Positions 15,958 through 23,734 of a DNA stretch of 64,000 nucleotides are shown here, one piece after another; positions within the stretch are counted from its first letter, which is position 1; each line of letters starts with the position of its first letter. The position numbers were made by a program, and so were the translations under genes. Source of the DNA: an uncultured Porphyromonadaceae bacterium (GTDB lineage Bacteria > Bacteroidota > Bacteroidia > Bacteroidales > Muribaculaceae); NCBI GenBank assembly GCA_905198125.1, contig CAJKBH010000006.1, positions 1 through 64,000 of the forward strand, in the 5' to 3' direction. Under the pieces are notes generated by a model. The model ran no database searches, was not told the DNA's origin, and saw nothing but the letters and a program-made list of their open reading frames with translations.

Positions 15958-15988
15958 CAAAGTTACAACATTTCCCCTTAATATGCAA
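15958..15988 (-). promoter_or_regulatory. metK: Promoter of metK
   Basis: On the minus strand TAACTTTG (15958-15965) follows TTG (15986-15988) with a 20-base spacer. It places the SAM-II aptamer inside the transcript. Confidence 0.75.
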
Positions 15989-16037
15989 CTCCCGTTCCAA
16001 AAACCGCACATTTATATGTTTTTATGTCGGAATTTAT

Positions 16038-16045
16038 TAACTTTG
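16038..16045 (+). promoter_or_regulatory. -7 box before the carbonic anhydrase gene
   Basis: TAACTTTG at 16038-16045 fits the -7 consensus. A -33 match about 20 bases upstream is weak (GTTT). The leader would be about 30 bases. Confidence 0.55.
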
Positions 16046-16081
16046 TGGAAGGAATCAGAACAAAATCAAAAAGCTAATGCC

Positions 16082-16633
16082 ATGATAGAAGATATTTTGA
16101 GATACAACCGGGAGTTTGTGGAGCGCAAGGAATATACACGTTACGAGACGTCGAAATATCCGGACAAGAAGATAGCGATAGTGACGTGCATGGACACGCG
16201 CCTGGTCGAGCTGCTTCCGGCGGCGCTGGGCATCCGCAACGGCGATGTCAAGATGATCAAGAATGCCGGAGGCACCATCATCAATCCGTTCGACTCCACC
16301 ATGCGCTCACTGTTGGTGGCCGTATATGAGTTAGGCGTGAACGAAATCATGATAATCGGCCACACCGGCTGCGGCGTGCAGGGCATGAATGCCGGGAAGA
16401 TGCTCAATCTGATGCGCGAGCGCGGCATAAGCGAAGAACACATCACGTTGATGCGCCACTGCGGCATCGACCTGGACCAATGGCTTCACGGTTTCGAGGA
16501 CACCGGCGACGCCGTGCGCGAGACGGTCGACCTGGTGCGCAACCACCCGCTGATGGCCGCCGACGTCCGCGTGGCCGGCTACATCATGGACTCCCTCACC
16601 GGCGCCCTCCAGCCCCTCCCCGCCTCCCTTTAG
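16082..16633 (+). CDS. Beta-class carbonic anhydrase
   Basis: This zinc enzyme interconverts carbon dioxide and bicarbonate in the cytoplasm, supplying bicarbonate for carboxylations. The 183-residue product has the zinc and catalytic dyad signature CMDTR (Cys36, Asp38, Arg40) and HTGCG (His94, Cys97). It has the compact form of the beta-CA subgroup with a short C-terminus. The start at 16082 is chosen because the upstream in-frame residues lie across the promoter box. It is divergent from metK and followed by a REP-rich, gene-free segment. Confidence 0.93.
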   Translation: MIEDILRYNREFVERKEYTRYETSKYPDKKIAIVTCMDTRLVELLPAALGIRNGDVKMIKNAGGTIINPFDSTMRSLLVAVYELGVNEIMIIGHTGCGVQGMNAGKMLNLMRERGISEEHITLMRHCGIDLDQWLHGFEDTGDAVRETVDLVRNHPLMAADVRVAGYIMDSLTGALQPLPASL

Positions 16634-16912
16634 CCCAGCCGCTGGCCGCATCTACAGCCTGACAGCCTGCACAGCCAGCGCTTCGCGCCGGAACAGAACG
16701 AGCTCCGCGACCTGCAAAGCCGAGACAGCCGAGGCCACCCTGCAGAAGCGCAGAGCCAAGGCCAAAGGCCTAAGAAGGTACTGGCCGATGGCCGGTGCGC
16801 GGCCGCCAGCCGAAGCGCGGAGCCGTTCAGTTCAAAGGCAAAGCCTTTGCCCGTCGTCCGCCACTCCTCCTCTCCCCTTAACCTCAATCTAAACACCTAA
16901 TAGATTCTTCCC
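16634..16912. repeat. REP-like palindromic region upstream of the RAYT gene
   Basis: This non-coding stretch is packed with imperfect palindromes. A minus-oriented unit at 16683-16710 (reverse complement CGCGGAGCTCGTTCTGTTCC) and a plus-oriented unit at 16815-16844 (GCGCGGAGCCGTTCAGTTC) match the 35-base repeats at 44625-44713. A weaker copy starts near 16745. Further palindromes include GGCAAAGCCTTTGCC (about 16837-16851). Inverted REP pairs beside a RAYT gene are the usual arrangement for REP/RAYT systems. Confidence 0.7.
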
Positions 16913-17905
16913 ATGAATAACCCGTCCATGCAAGAGCCACCAGCCTACTACAGGCCCCTGATCCCGAACGGCTGCCGCCGCGCCCCTTGGCACGACTACC
17001 GCTCCCGCTGCATCTACATGATAACCATCAACCGGGCGCCAGGCATACTCCCCTTCTCCACTCTCGCCGGCATTCCGGGGAACCACGACTGGAAGCCGCG
17101 CACTGTCCTGACTCCTACCGGCGAAATAATCGCCTCCTGCATCTCCGGGCTAAAGAGCGCATTCCCGTTCACTCAGATCCTGAGGCGCGTCATCATGCCC
17201 GAGCATATCCATTTCGTCCTCTTTGTCACCGAAGCCACTGACATCCACCTCGGCGATATCATCCTTAAGCTCAAGAACGAGTGCACCCGCCGTTACCACT
17301 GCTCCACAAAACAGACTGATCGGGAAGCGCCATTAGTCTCAATCTTCGAGGAAGGGTACCACGACCGTATCCTGCTGAAAGAAGGGCAACTGCAGCGGAT
17401 GCTCGCCTATGTCAGCGACAACCCGCGACGCCGTCTGGAACGCATCAATCATCCCGACTTCTTCCACCGCACCCTCATGGCCGGTCCCGACGGCACCCGC
17501 TACGAAGCCTACGGCAATATCCACCTCCTCGAAGATCCCGACATCGAAGCCGTGAAGGTCAGCCGCAAATATACCCCCGAAGAACTGATACGCCGCAAGC
17601 GCATCTGGATGCGCACCGTCCAGAACGGCGGAGTCCTTGTGTCGCCATTCATTTCTCCAGCCGAAAAGAAGGTAGAGAACTGGGTCTGCAACGCAGGCGG
17701 CCGCATCATCCTCATCACCGACAACGGCTTCGGCACCAACTATACCCCGAAGGGAATGTTACACACCCTCTGCTCGGAAGGACGCCTGCTGATAATAGCC
17801 CCTACCGGGCACCGCACCGCCTCCATAGCTCTTGACCGCGCCACCTGCCTGCAGATGAACGCCCTGGCCGAAACCGTAGCCGCCTATTCCCTTCACCGGC
17901 TGTGA
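16913..17905 (+). CDS. REP-associated tyrosine transposase (RAYT) with a DprA/LOG-like C-terminal domain
   Basis: The first 180 of 330 residues form a Y1-type HUH nuclease: YMITINRAPGI strand, the HUH motif MPEHIH (His98, His100) and a helix with the tyrosine candidate LAYVSDNPRRR (Tyr166). The family nicks single-stranded REP hairpins. The remaining 150 residues are not part of the usual RAYT. The segment GGVLVSPFISPAEKKVENWV, GGRIILITDNGFG, LCSEGRLLIIAPTG and RATCLQMNALAETVA resembles DprA/LOG-type nucleotide-binding Rossmann folds. REP-like palindromes lie directly upstream and elsewhere in the window, supporting an active or recently active REP system. The gene is intact. Confidence 0.82.
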   Translation: MNNPSMQEPPAYYRPLIPNGCRRAPWHDYRSRCIYMITINRAPGILPFSTLAGIPGNHDWKPRTVLTPTGEIIASCISGLKSAFPFTQILRRVIMPEHIHFVLFVTEATDIHLGDIILKLKNECTRRYHCSTKQTDREAPLVSIFEEGYHDRILLKEGQLQRMLAYVSDNPRRRLERINHPDFFHRTLMAGPDGTRYEAYGNIHLLEDPDIEAVKVSRKYTPEELIRRKRIWMRTVQNGGVLVSPFISPAEKKVENWVCNAGGRIILITDNGFGTNYTPKGMLHTLCSEGRLLIIAPTGHRTASIALDRATCLQMNALAETVAAYSLHRL

Positions 17906-17965
17906 TTAAATAATTTTCGGAGGAAATTCGTGTTTATATAAATGGACTAAGACAAAGGAAAGAAG

Positions 17966-19774
17966 ATGGGCGTATGTTATCTGCAGGTGGAGGGGCTGAC
18001 CAAGAGTTACGGCGACAGGGTGCTGTTCGGCGACATTAGCTTCGGCATAGACCAGGGCGAGAAAGTGGGACTTGTGGCACGCAACGGCACGGGCAAATCC
18101 ACCTTCCTGGACATCCTTACAGGGCGCGAATCGCCCGACTCCGGCTCGGTGATATGGCGCAACGGCATCCGCGTGGGCTATCTGGAACAGCAGCCTCCCC
18201 TCGACTCGGAACTGAACGCCGTGGACTACGCCACTCCTGACTGTCCCGCCGGCCTGACGCCCGGCGAATGGAATGGTCGCGACATGGCGCGCCAGATGCT
18301 GGGCCAGTTCGGCATCGACGACATGACGCTGCCCGTCTGCAAGCTCTCGGGCGGCCTGGCCAAGCGCGTGGCGCTGGCCAAGGTGCTGCTGACCGAACCG
18401 GACATGATTATCCTGGACGAGCCCACCAACCACCTTGACATCGAGATTGTGGAATGGCTGGAGGACTATCTGCAGCGCCGCAAGGTGACGCTGCTGATGG
18501 TGACGCACGACCGCTGGACCCTGGACCGCGTGTGCAACCGCATCATCGAGATCGAGGGCGAGACCCTGTACAGCTACGACGGCAACTACGACTACTACAT
18601 ACAGAAGCGCACCGAGCGGATGGAGAACCGCGAGGCGGAGTTGGGGCGCGTGCGCAACCTGCTGCGCGGCGAGCTGGAATGGATGCGCCGCCAGCCGCAG
18701 GCCCGTGGTTCGAAAGCCAAATACCGCATCGACAACTTCTACGACCTGGAGGCCCGCAGCCATTCGGCCGGGCCGGAGAAGGACGTGCGCCTGGACGTGA
18801 AGGCCGGCTACATCGGCTCCAAGATATTCGAGGCCAAGAACGTATGCAAGTCTTTCGGCGACAAAGTGATACTGCGGGACTGGAGCTATACCTTCGCCCG
18901 CTACGAGAAGGTGGGCGTCGTCGGGCCCAACGGCGTGGGCAAGTCCACGTTCATCAAGATTCTGCTGAACCGCCTGCAGCCCGATTCGGGCAGCATCGAC
19001 ACGGGCCAGACCGTGAAATGGGGCTATTACAGCCAGGAGGGAATCACCGGCTTCGACGAGAACGCCAAGGTGATAGACGCCGTGCGCACCATCACCGACC
19101 GCGTCCGCATCGACGACAAGACCACGCTGACGGCCCAGCAGTTTCTGACCCGCTTCCTGTTCACGCCCAAGGACCAGCAGAAATTCATCCACAAGCTCAG
19201 CGGCGGCGAGCGGCGCCGTCTCTACCTGGCCACCGTGCTGATGCAGGAGCCCAACTTCCTGGTACTTGACGAGCCGACCAACGACCTGGACATCATGACG
19301 CTGGCCGTGCTGGAAGATTACTTGGCGAACTTCAAGGGATGCGTCATCGTGGTGAGCCACGACCGATACTTTCTGGACCGTGTGGCCCAGCATCTGTTCG
19401 TGTTCAAGGGCGACGGCGAGATTAAGGACTTTCCCGGCGACTATTCCACTTATCGTCATTGCGTGGCGCAGGAACGCGCCGCCAAGCGCAGCGAGGCTGC
19501 AGCCGCCGACCCCGCAAAGAAGGCGCAGAAGCAGAACCGCCCCCGCACCGAACAGAAACGCAAGATGTCGTTCAAGGAGCGGCGCGAATACGAACAGCTG
19601 CAGACACGCCTGGAGCAGCTGGGCGCCGAGCGCGCCGAATTAGAGGCGTCCATGAACTCTGGCACGCTGACACACGAGGAGCTGTCCGCAGCCGGTGTCC
19701 GCATCCAGCAGATCATCGACGAAACGGACAGCTCCGAATTCCGCCTCCTCGAGCTGATGGAACTCGAGGACTGA
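17966..19774 (+). CDS. ABC-F ATPase, Uup-like
   Basis: The 602-residue cytosolic protein has two ABC domains without membrane segments. NBD1 has ARNGTGKST (about 38-46), LSGGLAKR and IILDEPTNHLD. NBD2 has GPNGVGKST (about 319-327), LSGGERRR and LVLDEPTNDLD. A linker with charged helices separates them. A Lys/Arg/Glu-rich coiled coil (about 515-600) closes the protein, as in Uup, which acts on the ribosome or on branched DNA. Walker A of NBD1 has Ala where Gly is common. The gene stands alone between the RAYT gene and a convergent lipoprotein gene. Confidence 0.9.
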   Translation: MGVCYLQVEGLTKSYGDRVLFGDISFGIDQGEKVGLVARNGTGKSTFLDILTGRESPDSGSVIWRNGIRVGYLEQQPPLDSELNAVDYATPDCPAGLTPGEWNGRDMARQMLGQFGIDDMTLPVCKLSGGLAKRVALAKVLLTEPDMIILDEPTNHLDIEIVEWLEDYLQRRKVTLLMVTHDRWTLDRVCNRIIEIEGETLYSYDGNYDYYIQKRTERMENREAELGRVRNLLRGELEWMRRQPQARGSKAKYRIDNFYDLEARSHSAGPEKDVRLDVKAGYIGSKIFEAKNVCKSFGDKVILRDWSYTFARYEKVGVVGPNGVGKSTFIKILLNRLQPDSGSIDTGQTVKWGYYSQEGITGFDENAKVIDAVRTITDRVRIDDKTTLTAQQFLTRFLFTPKDQQKFIHKLSGGERRRLYLATVLMQEPNFLVLDEPTNDLDIMTLAVLEDYLANFKGCVIVVSHDRYFLDRVAQHLFVFKGDGEIKDFPGDYSTYRHCVAQERAAKRSEAAAADPAKKAQKQNRPRTEQKRKMSFKERREYEQLQTRLEQLGAERAELEASMNSGTLTHEELSAAGVRIQQIIDETDSSEFRLLELMELED

Positions 19775-19802
19775 TTTTTTCAATCTCCTTTAATGGAACA
19801 CT

Positions 19803-21044
19803 TTACTGGGCCTTGGTGAAATTGAGGCCCAGTTCTATCTTCGTGGTTTGGTCGAGCAGCTGGGGCAGCGCGTCGTAGAGCGCCATGATGGCTGTGGCGT
19901 ACTGGCTAAGGGAGGTGTTGTGCTGCACTAAGTCGGCTACGATGCCGCGCATGGCGGGATTGGAAAGCACCGGCACGATTACCTGCTTCAGCAGCGGCAC
20001 CAGGACCTCGCTGCCGAGATACAGCTGCATACCGTCGCCCTGACGCACGCACGCCATCGGCAATCCCTCGGCCAGCATCGGCGACATATTCTTCACGATA
20101 CCTTCCAGCAACTGAAGCAGGGTGCCTTCTTCGGCACGGCTCGCCTTGCCGAACGGATTGTCGGGTATATTCGGGTCGCGGTTGGTGTTGTTCAGCAGCA
20201 CAAGGCTCAGTATATCGGTGGGATTGGCGTACAGCCTGATGGCATTGTCGCTGAGAGGCACGTACGTGAACGTGCATCTGGGCGCGGTGATGAACTGCGA
20301 GGCCCCGTTGGCCGTCTGCAGATACGTGACGGGCATACAGCCGTCGCCGGCCATTCCCACGGTGCGCAGACCGTTGGCTATTACCTGTGTCAGCGACATC
20401 TCGGCCGTACCGTTATATACAGGTATGAACGGAGTGTTGACTAAAATCCGCAGCACATCCTGAATGCCATACTGGGTGCCCGGCAGCTGGATGGGCAGCT
20501 TGGTCTCCCACACTATATGGAACGGCTGGCTATCGGCCAGAGGGTTAGCCGGAACGGCCACAGGTTTCCACGCGCCTCCGGCAAATGTCTGGTTCTTGAG
20601 ACGCACATCCTCAAACTCGCCCTCGAACTTGTTGTTGTCGAAGTCTCCCTCCAGGCGGTAGGTCACGAAGTCGGTCTCGCCCGTGTAGTCGAAATCCCAG
20701 TCGTTGCCGTCGCGGGTCACGGGCACCGTGATGTCCAGCTTCGGAGTACCGGGCAGCACGCCGGGACCGTCCAGCTCGGGCAGGTCCTTGAACGCGGCGT
20801 TGAGCGTGCCGAGATTCACCTTGGAATAGAACGACATGCTGACGTTGCGGCCCGATGCCGGAGCCACGTCCACCGATTTGCCGGCCAGTCCCGAGTCGTT
20901 GTATTCCAGGTCCAGCACATTGAGGCCGGTGTACGTCTTAGACTGGATCTGGTCAAGATCCACGTCCTTATTGTTGTCGTCCTTGTCGCAGGCGACAAAC
21001 AAAACGGGGCTCAGCAAGAGCCCCAGTAATTGTAATTTCTTCAT
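19803..21044 (-). CDS. DUF4925-like lipoprotein
   Basis: The 413-residue protein has a lipoprotein signal (MKKLQLLGLLLSPVLFVAC; lipid-bearing Cys19) followed by an acidic DKDDNNKD stretch that fits Bacteroidetes surface-export signals. The body is beta-rich with no catalytic motif that I recognise, and resembles the DUF4925 group of Bacteroides lipoproteins. The ATG at 21044 is used because the in-frame upstream codon is TTG. It is likely displayed on the outer membrane. Function unknown. Confidence 0.7.
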   Translation of the reverse strand: MKKLQLLGLLLSPVLFVACDKDDNNKDVDLDQIQSKTYTGLNVLDLEYNDSGLAGKSVDVAPASGRNVSMSFYSKVNLGTLNAAFKDLPELDGPGVLPGTPKLDITVPVTRDGNDWDFDYTGETDFVTYRLEGDFDNNKFEGEFEDVRLKNQTFAGGAWKPVAVPANPLADSQPFHIVWETKLPIQLPGTQYGIQDVLRILVNTPFIPVYNGTAEMSLTQVIANGLRTVGMAGDGCMPVTYLQTANGASQFITAPRCTFTYVPLSDNAIRLYANPTDILSLVLLNNTNRDPNIPDNPFGKASRAEEGTLLQLLEGIVKNMSPMLAEGLPMACVRQGDGMQLYLGSEVLVPLLKQVIVPVLSNPAMRGIVADLVQHNTSLSQYATAIMALYDALPQLLDQTTKIELGLNFTKAQ

Positions 21045-21098
21045 AGCAATCAATTCATACAGTGGAGCCTATCAATCCGGTCCATAGCGTCGGACCGG

Positions 21099-21389
21099 TC
21101 AGCCCGGGTAGTCCACGCATGCACGGCAATCGATGTGACCGCGTATTATGTCCACACACGCCACGTGGGCGGGATGGACGCTGTAAGCGGCGATATCCTC
21201 CAGCGAGTCTGCCTCGGCTGTAAGAATAACGTCAAAAGTCTCCGCAGGGTTGACGTTCAGCCCCGTTTCCATCGATTTTAACTCCGGAATAATCTCCGGC
21301 AGCTTCATCAGCGCCTCGGCGAACTTGTCCGCCAGCTCCTTTCGCTCCGCGTCCGTGCCTTTCAGCCGGAACATAACCGTATGCTTCAT
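21099..21389 (-). CDS. Dabb-family (stress-responsive A/B barrel) protein
   Basis: The 96-residue product starts MKHTVMFRLKG and has the small ferredoxin-like dimeric A/B-barrel pattern, with the His of KHTVMFRL and a late YSVHPAHVACVDII segment. Members bind or modify small molecules or respond to stress, but no specific reaction can be assigned. The ATG at 21389 is preferred over an upstream TTG. It lies 54 bases before the lipoprotein gene and 20 bases after the toxin gene. Confidence 0.85.
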   Translation of the reverse strand: MKHTVMFRLKGTDAERKELADKFAEALMKLPEIIPELKSMETGLNVNPAETFDVILTAEADSLEDIAAYSVHPAHVACVDIIRGHIDCRACVDYPG

Positions 21390-21408
21390 GTCTATCAGCA
21401 ATTATAAA

Positions 21409-21753
21409 TTATATGTCCGATTCAAGATCATTTACCATGGCCTTAATCAATTCCACATCTACCGTTGAGTAATCAGACTTGTCGTAAATTTCCAACAAGA
21501 AAACTTCTCCGGCATCTTCGGTAACAATAACATTATAAGTTATCACCCTTGCACCGCCCGATTTACCTCTTCCTTTAGAAGCGATTGCCATTCTTATCTT
21601 GCGAATCCCGGGACTCAACTCATCTCCCTGGAATGGATTAGCCTCCAAGGAATCTACTAATGAACCGAGGTCTGATTTCAAAGATCTATGCCGCTTGCTA
21701 AGAGCCTTAGCAGATCTCTCAAATCGTGGAGTAGTATGTATCTTAAAGCTCAT
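21409..21753 (-). CDS. RelE/ParE-type toxin
   Basis: The 114-residue basic protein fits the RelE/ParE fold: N-terminal FKIHTTPRFERSAKALSKRH, middle GIRKIRMAIASKGRGKSGGARVITYNV and C-terminal LLEIYDKSDYSTVD. Such toxins cut ribosome-bound mRNA or poison gyrase; which applies here is unknown. It overlaps the antitoxin gene by 11 bases. The gene pair is clearly lower in GC than its neighbours, suggesting horizontal acquisition. Confidence 0.82.
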   Translation of the reverse strand: MSFKIHTTPRFERSAKALSKRHRSLKSDLGSLVDSLEANPFQGDELSPGIRKIRMAIASKGRGKSGGARVITYNVIVTEDAGEVFLLEIYDKSDYSTVDVELIKAMVNDLESDI

Positions 21754-21976
21754 TTAGGAAATCTTTTGCTGATTTTGCCTTAAGTTTCCCTTCCCTAATC
21801 ATTTTTACCTCCCTTAAACCTTCGCATATACGAGTAGTTAGCGTATCTTCTTCCGTCACTGGCATTATCTTAAACATACCTATACGTGAAGACAACAATA
21901 CAGATTCTCCTTTTTTGGCTTTTGTCAATACAGCTGTCTGATTCGCTCTAAATTCTCTTGCACTAATTATTTCCAT
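21743..21976 (-). CDS. Phd/YefM-like antitoxin
   Basis: The 77-residue protein opens MEIISAREFRANQTAVLTKAK, the typical Phd/YefM dimerisation and DNA-binding domain, followed by GESVLLSSRIGMFKIMPV. The Lys/Glu-rich C-terminus (residues 55-77) would wrap the toxin. It precedes and overlaps the RelE-like gene, the usual antitoxin-first order, and probably represses the shared promoter near 21998. Confidence 0.82.
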   Translation of the reverse strand: MEIISAREFRANQTAVLTKAKKGESVLLSSRIGMFKIMPVTEEDTLTTRICEGLREVKMIREGKLKAKSAKDFLNEL

Positions 21977-21997
21977 AATCTATCTTATTTTTACGTA

Positions 21998-22005
21998 CAA
22001 AGATA
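21998..22005 (-). promoter_or_regulatory. -7 box of the toxin-antitoxin operon
   Basis: On the minus strand TATCTTTG matches the -7 pattern 22 bases before the antitoxin ATG. No clear -33 box is seen. An interrupted palindrome of type CCATTTG/CCAATTTGG close by could be the operator. Confidence 0.5.
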
Positions 22006-22082
22006 ACAAATGGAAACCAATTTGGTACACGCATTAACATTATTTAATATTCAATGCGTAACGAAAGTTTTAGTTTGGTTAT

Positions 22083-22124
22083 TTAATTTTGAATGTTGAA
22101 TAAATGGTCAAAATTCAAAATTAA
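22083..22124. repeat. AT-only inverted repeat over the stop of the YbiT-like ABC-F gene
   Basis: TTAATTTTGAAT (22083-22094) and ATTCAAAATTAA (22113-22124) are perfect 12-base inverted repeats with an 18-base loop. They overlap the stop codon of the gene at 22121 and may form the 3' end structure of the ffh/ABC-F transcript. Confidence 0.45.
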
Positions 22125-23734
22125 TTGTAGAGGCGTTCGCGGGCGGCGGCTACCTTCTCGTCCTCCACGTAGTCGTCGTAGTCCATCATCTTGTCGATGA
22201 TGCCGTGAGGCGTCAGCTCGATGATGCGGTTGCAGACGGTCTGGATGAACTCGTGGTCGTGGCTGGCCATCAGGATGACGCCCTTGAAGTTCTGCAGCGT
22301 GTTGTTGAACGCCTGAATCGACTCCAGGTCCAGATGGTTGGTGGGCGAATCAAGCACTAAGGTGTTGGCGTCCGTCAGCATCATGCGCGCTATCATGCAG
22401 CGTATCTTCTCGCCTCCGGACAGCACCGACGCCTTCTTCAGCACCTCCTCGCCGCTGAACAGCATCTTGCCGAGGAAGCCTTTCAGATATATCTCCGAGC
22501 TGTCGGACGAATACTGGCACAGCCAGTCCACCAAGTTCAGGTCGGTCTGGAAGAACGCCGAGTTGTCGAGCGGCAGATACGCGCTCGTGATGGTCTGTCC
22601 CCAGTCATATGTGCCGGCATCGGCCTGACGCTTGCCGTTGATTATCTCGAACAGTGCGGTCATGGCACGCGGGTCGCGGCTCAGGAAGGCCACCTTGTCG
22701 CCCTTCTCTATCTGGAAGTTGACATCGTCGAACAGCACCTCGCCGTCCACGCTGGCCTTCAGGCCCTTAACCTCCAAAATCTTGTTGCCTACCTCGCGGC
22801 AGGGGGTGAAGATGATGCCGGGATAGCGGCGCGACGACGGCTGTATCTCCTCCACATTCAGCTTCTCCAGCATCTTCTTGCGGCTGGTGGTCTGCTTGGA
22901 CTTGGCCACGTTCGCGCTGAAGCGGCGTATGAATTCCAGCAACTCCTTGCGTTTCTCCTCGGCCTTCTTGTTGGCAGCCTGCTGCTGACGCAGGGCCAAC
23001 TGCGACGACTGGTACCAGAAATCGTAGTTGCCGGCAAAGAGGGATATCTTGTTATAGTCTATGTCGAGAGTGTGGGTGCTGATGGCGTTGAGGAAGTGTC
23101 GGTCATGGCTCACCACGAGCACGGTGTTCTCGAAGTTGGCCAGCCAGTTCTCCAGCCATGCCACGGTCTCGAGGTCCAGGTCGTTGGTAGGCTCGTCCAG
23201 CAGCAGGTTGTCGGGGTTGCCGAACAGCGCCTTGGCCAGGAGCACGCGCACCTTCTCGTTGGCGCTCATGTCCTTCATCAGCATATAGTGGCGGTCCTCC
23301 TTGATGCCGAGGCCCGACAGCAGTGCGGCGGCGTCGCTCTCGGCGTTCCACCCCTCAAGCTCGGCGAACTTTTCCTCAAGCTCGGCGGCCTTGATGCCGT
23401 CCTCGTCGCTGAAATCGGGTTTTGCGTAGAGGGCATCCTTCTCGGTCATGATCTGGTACAGCACGGTGTGGCCGCGCATCACGGTATCGATGACCGTGCA
23501 CTCGTCAAACTCGAAGTGGTCCTGGCTCAGCACCGACAGGCGCTCGCCCGGGCCGAACGTCACACTGCCCATGGTGGGCTGGAGCTCGCCCGACAATATC
23601 TTCATCAGCGTAGACTTGCCGGCGCCGTTGGCTCCGATTATACCGTAGCAGTTGCCACGGTTAAAGGTCAGGTTCACGTCCTGGAACAGGACGCGCTTCC
23701 CGAACTGCATGCACAGATTGTTGGTCTGTATCAT
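22121..23734 (-). CDS. ABC-F ATPase, YbiT/YkpA-like
   Basis: The 537-residue protein has two ABC domains. NBD1 has a good Walker A (GANGAGKST, about 34-42) and LLLDEPTNDLD but a weak signature (MSANEKVR). NBD2 has a degenerate Walker A (SRDPRAMTALFEII) but a good signature LSGGEKIR and a Walker B LVLDSPTNHLD where Glu is replaced by Ser. This asymmetric pattern is characteristic of the YbiT/YkpA branch. Such proteins bind the ribosomal E site. The start overlaps the ffh stop by four bases (ATGA), so it is translationally coupled to the signal recognition particle gene. Confidence 0.9.
   Translation of the reverse strand: MIQTNNLCMQFGKRVLFQDVNLTFNRGNCYGIIGANGAGKSTLMKILSGELQPTMGSVTFGPGERLSVLSQDHFEFDECTVIDTVMRGHTVLYQIMTEKDALYAKPDFSDEDGIKAAELEEKFAELEGWNAESDAAALLSGLGIKEDRHYMLMKDMSANEKVRVLLAKALFGNPDNLLLDEPTNDLDLETVAWLENWLANFENTVLVVSHDRHFLNAISTHTLDIDYNKISLFAGNYDFWYQSSQLALRQQQAANKKAEEKRKELLEFIRRFSANVAKSKQTTSRKKMLEKLNVEEIQPSSRRYPGIIFTPCREVGNKILEVKGLKASVDGEVLFDDVNFQIEKGDKVAFLSRDPRAMTALFEIINGKRQADAGTYDWGQTITSAYLPLDNSAFFQTDLNLVDWLCQYSSDSSEIYLKGFLGKMLFSGEEVLKKASVLSGGEKIRCMIARMMLTDANTLVLDSPTNHLDLESIQAFNNTLQNFKGVILMASHDHEFIQTVCNRIIELTPHGIIDKMMDYDDYVEDEKVAAARERLYN

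Noticed and set aside
15825..15960. SAM-I riboswitch
   Set aside because: GCAACC and TGCTAA first suggested SAM-I, but the 5' SAM-I core is missing and the short pseudoknot layout fits SAM-II.
17906..19459. 517-residue minus-strand frame
   Set aside because: Fully antisense to the ABC-F gene; composition-driven, with no motif. High-GC third positions produce such long shadow frames.
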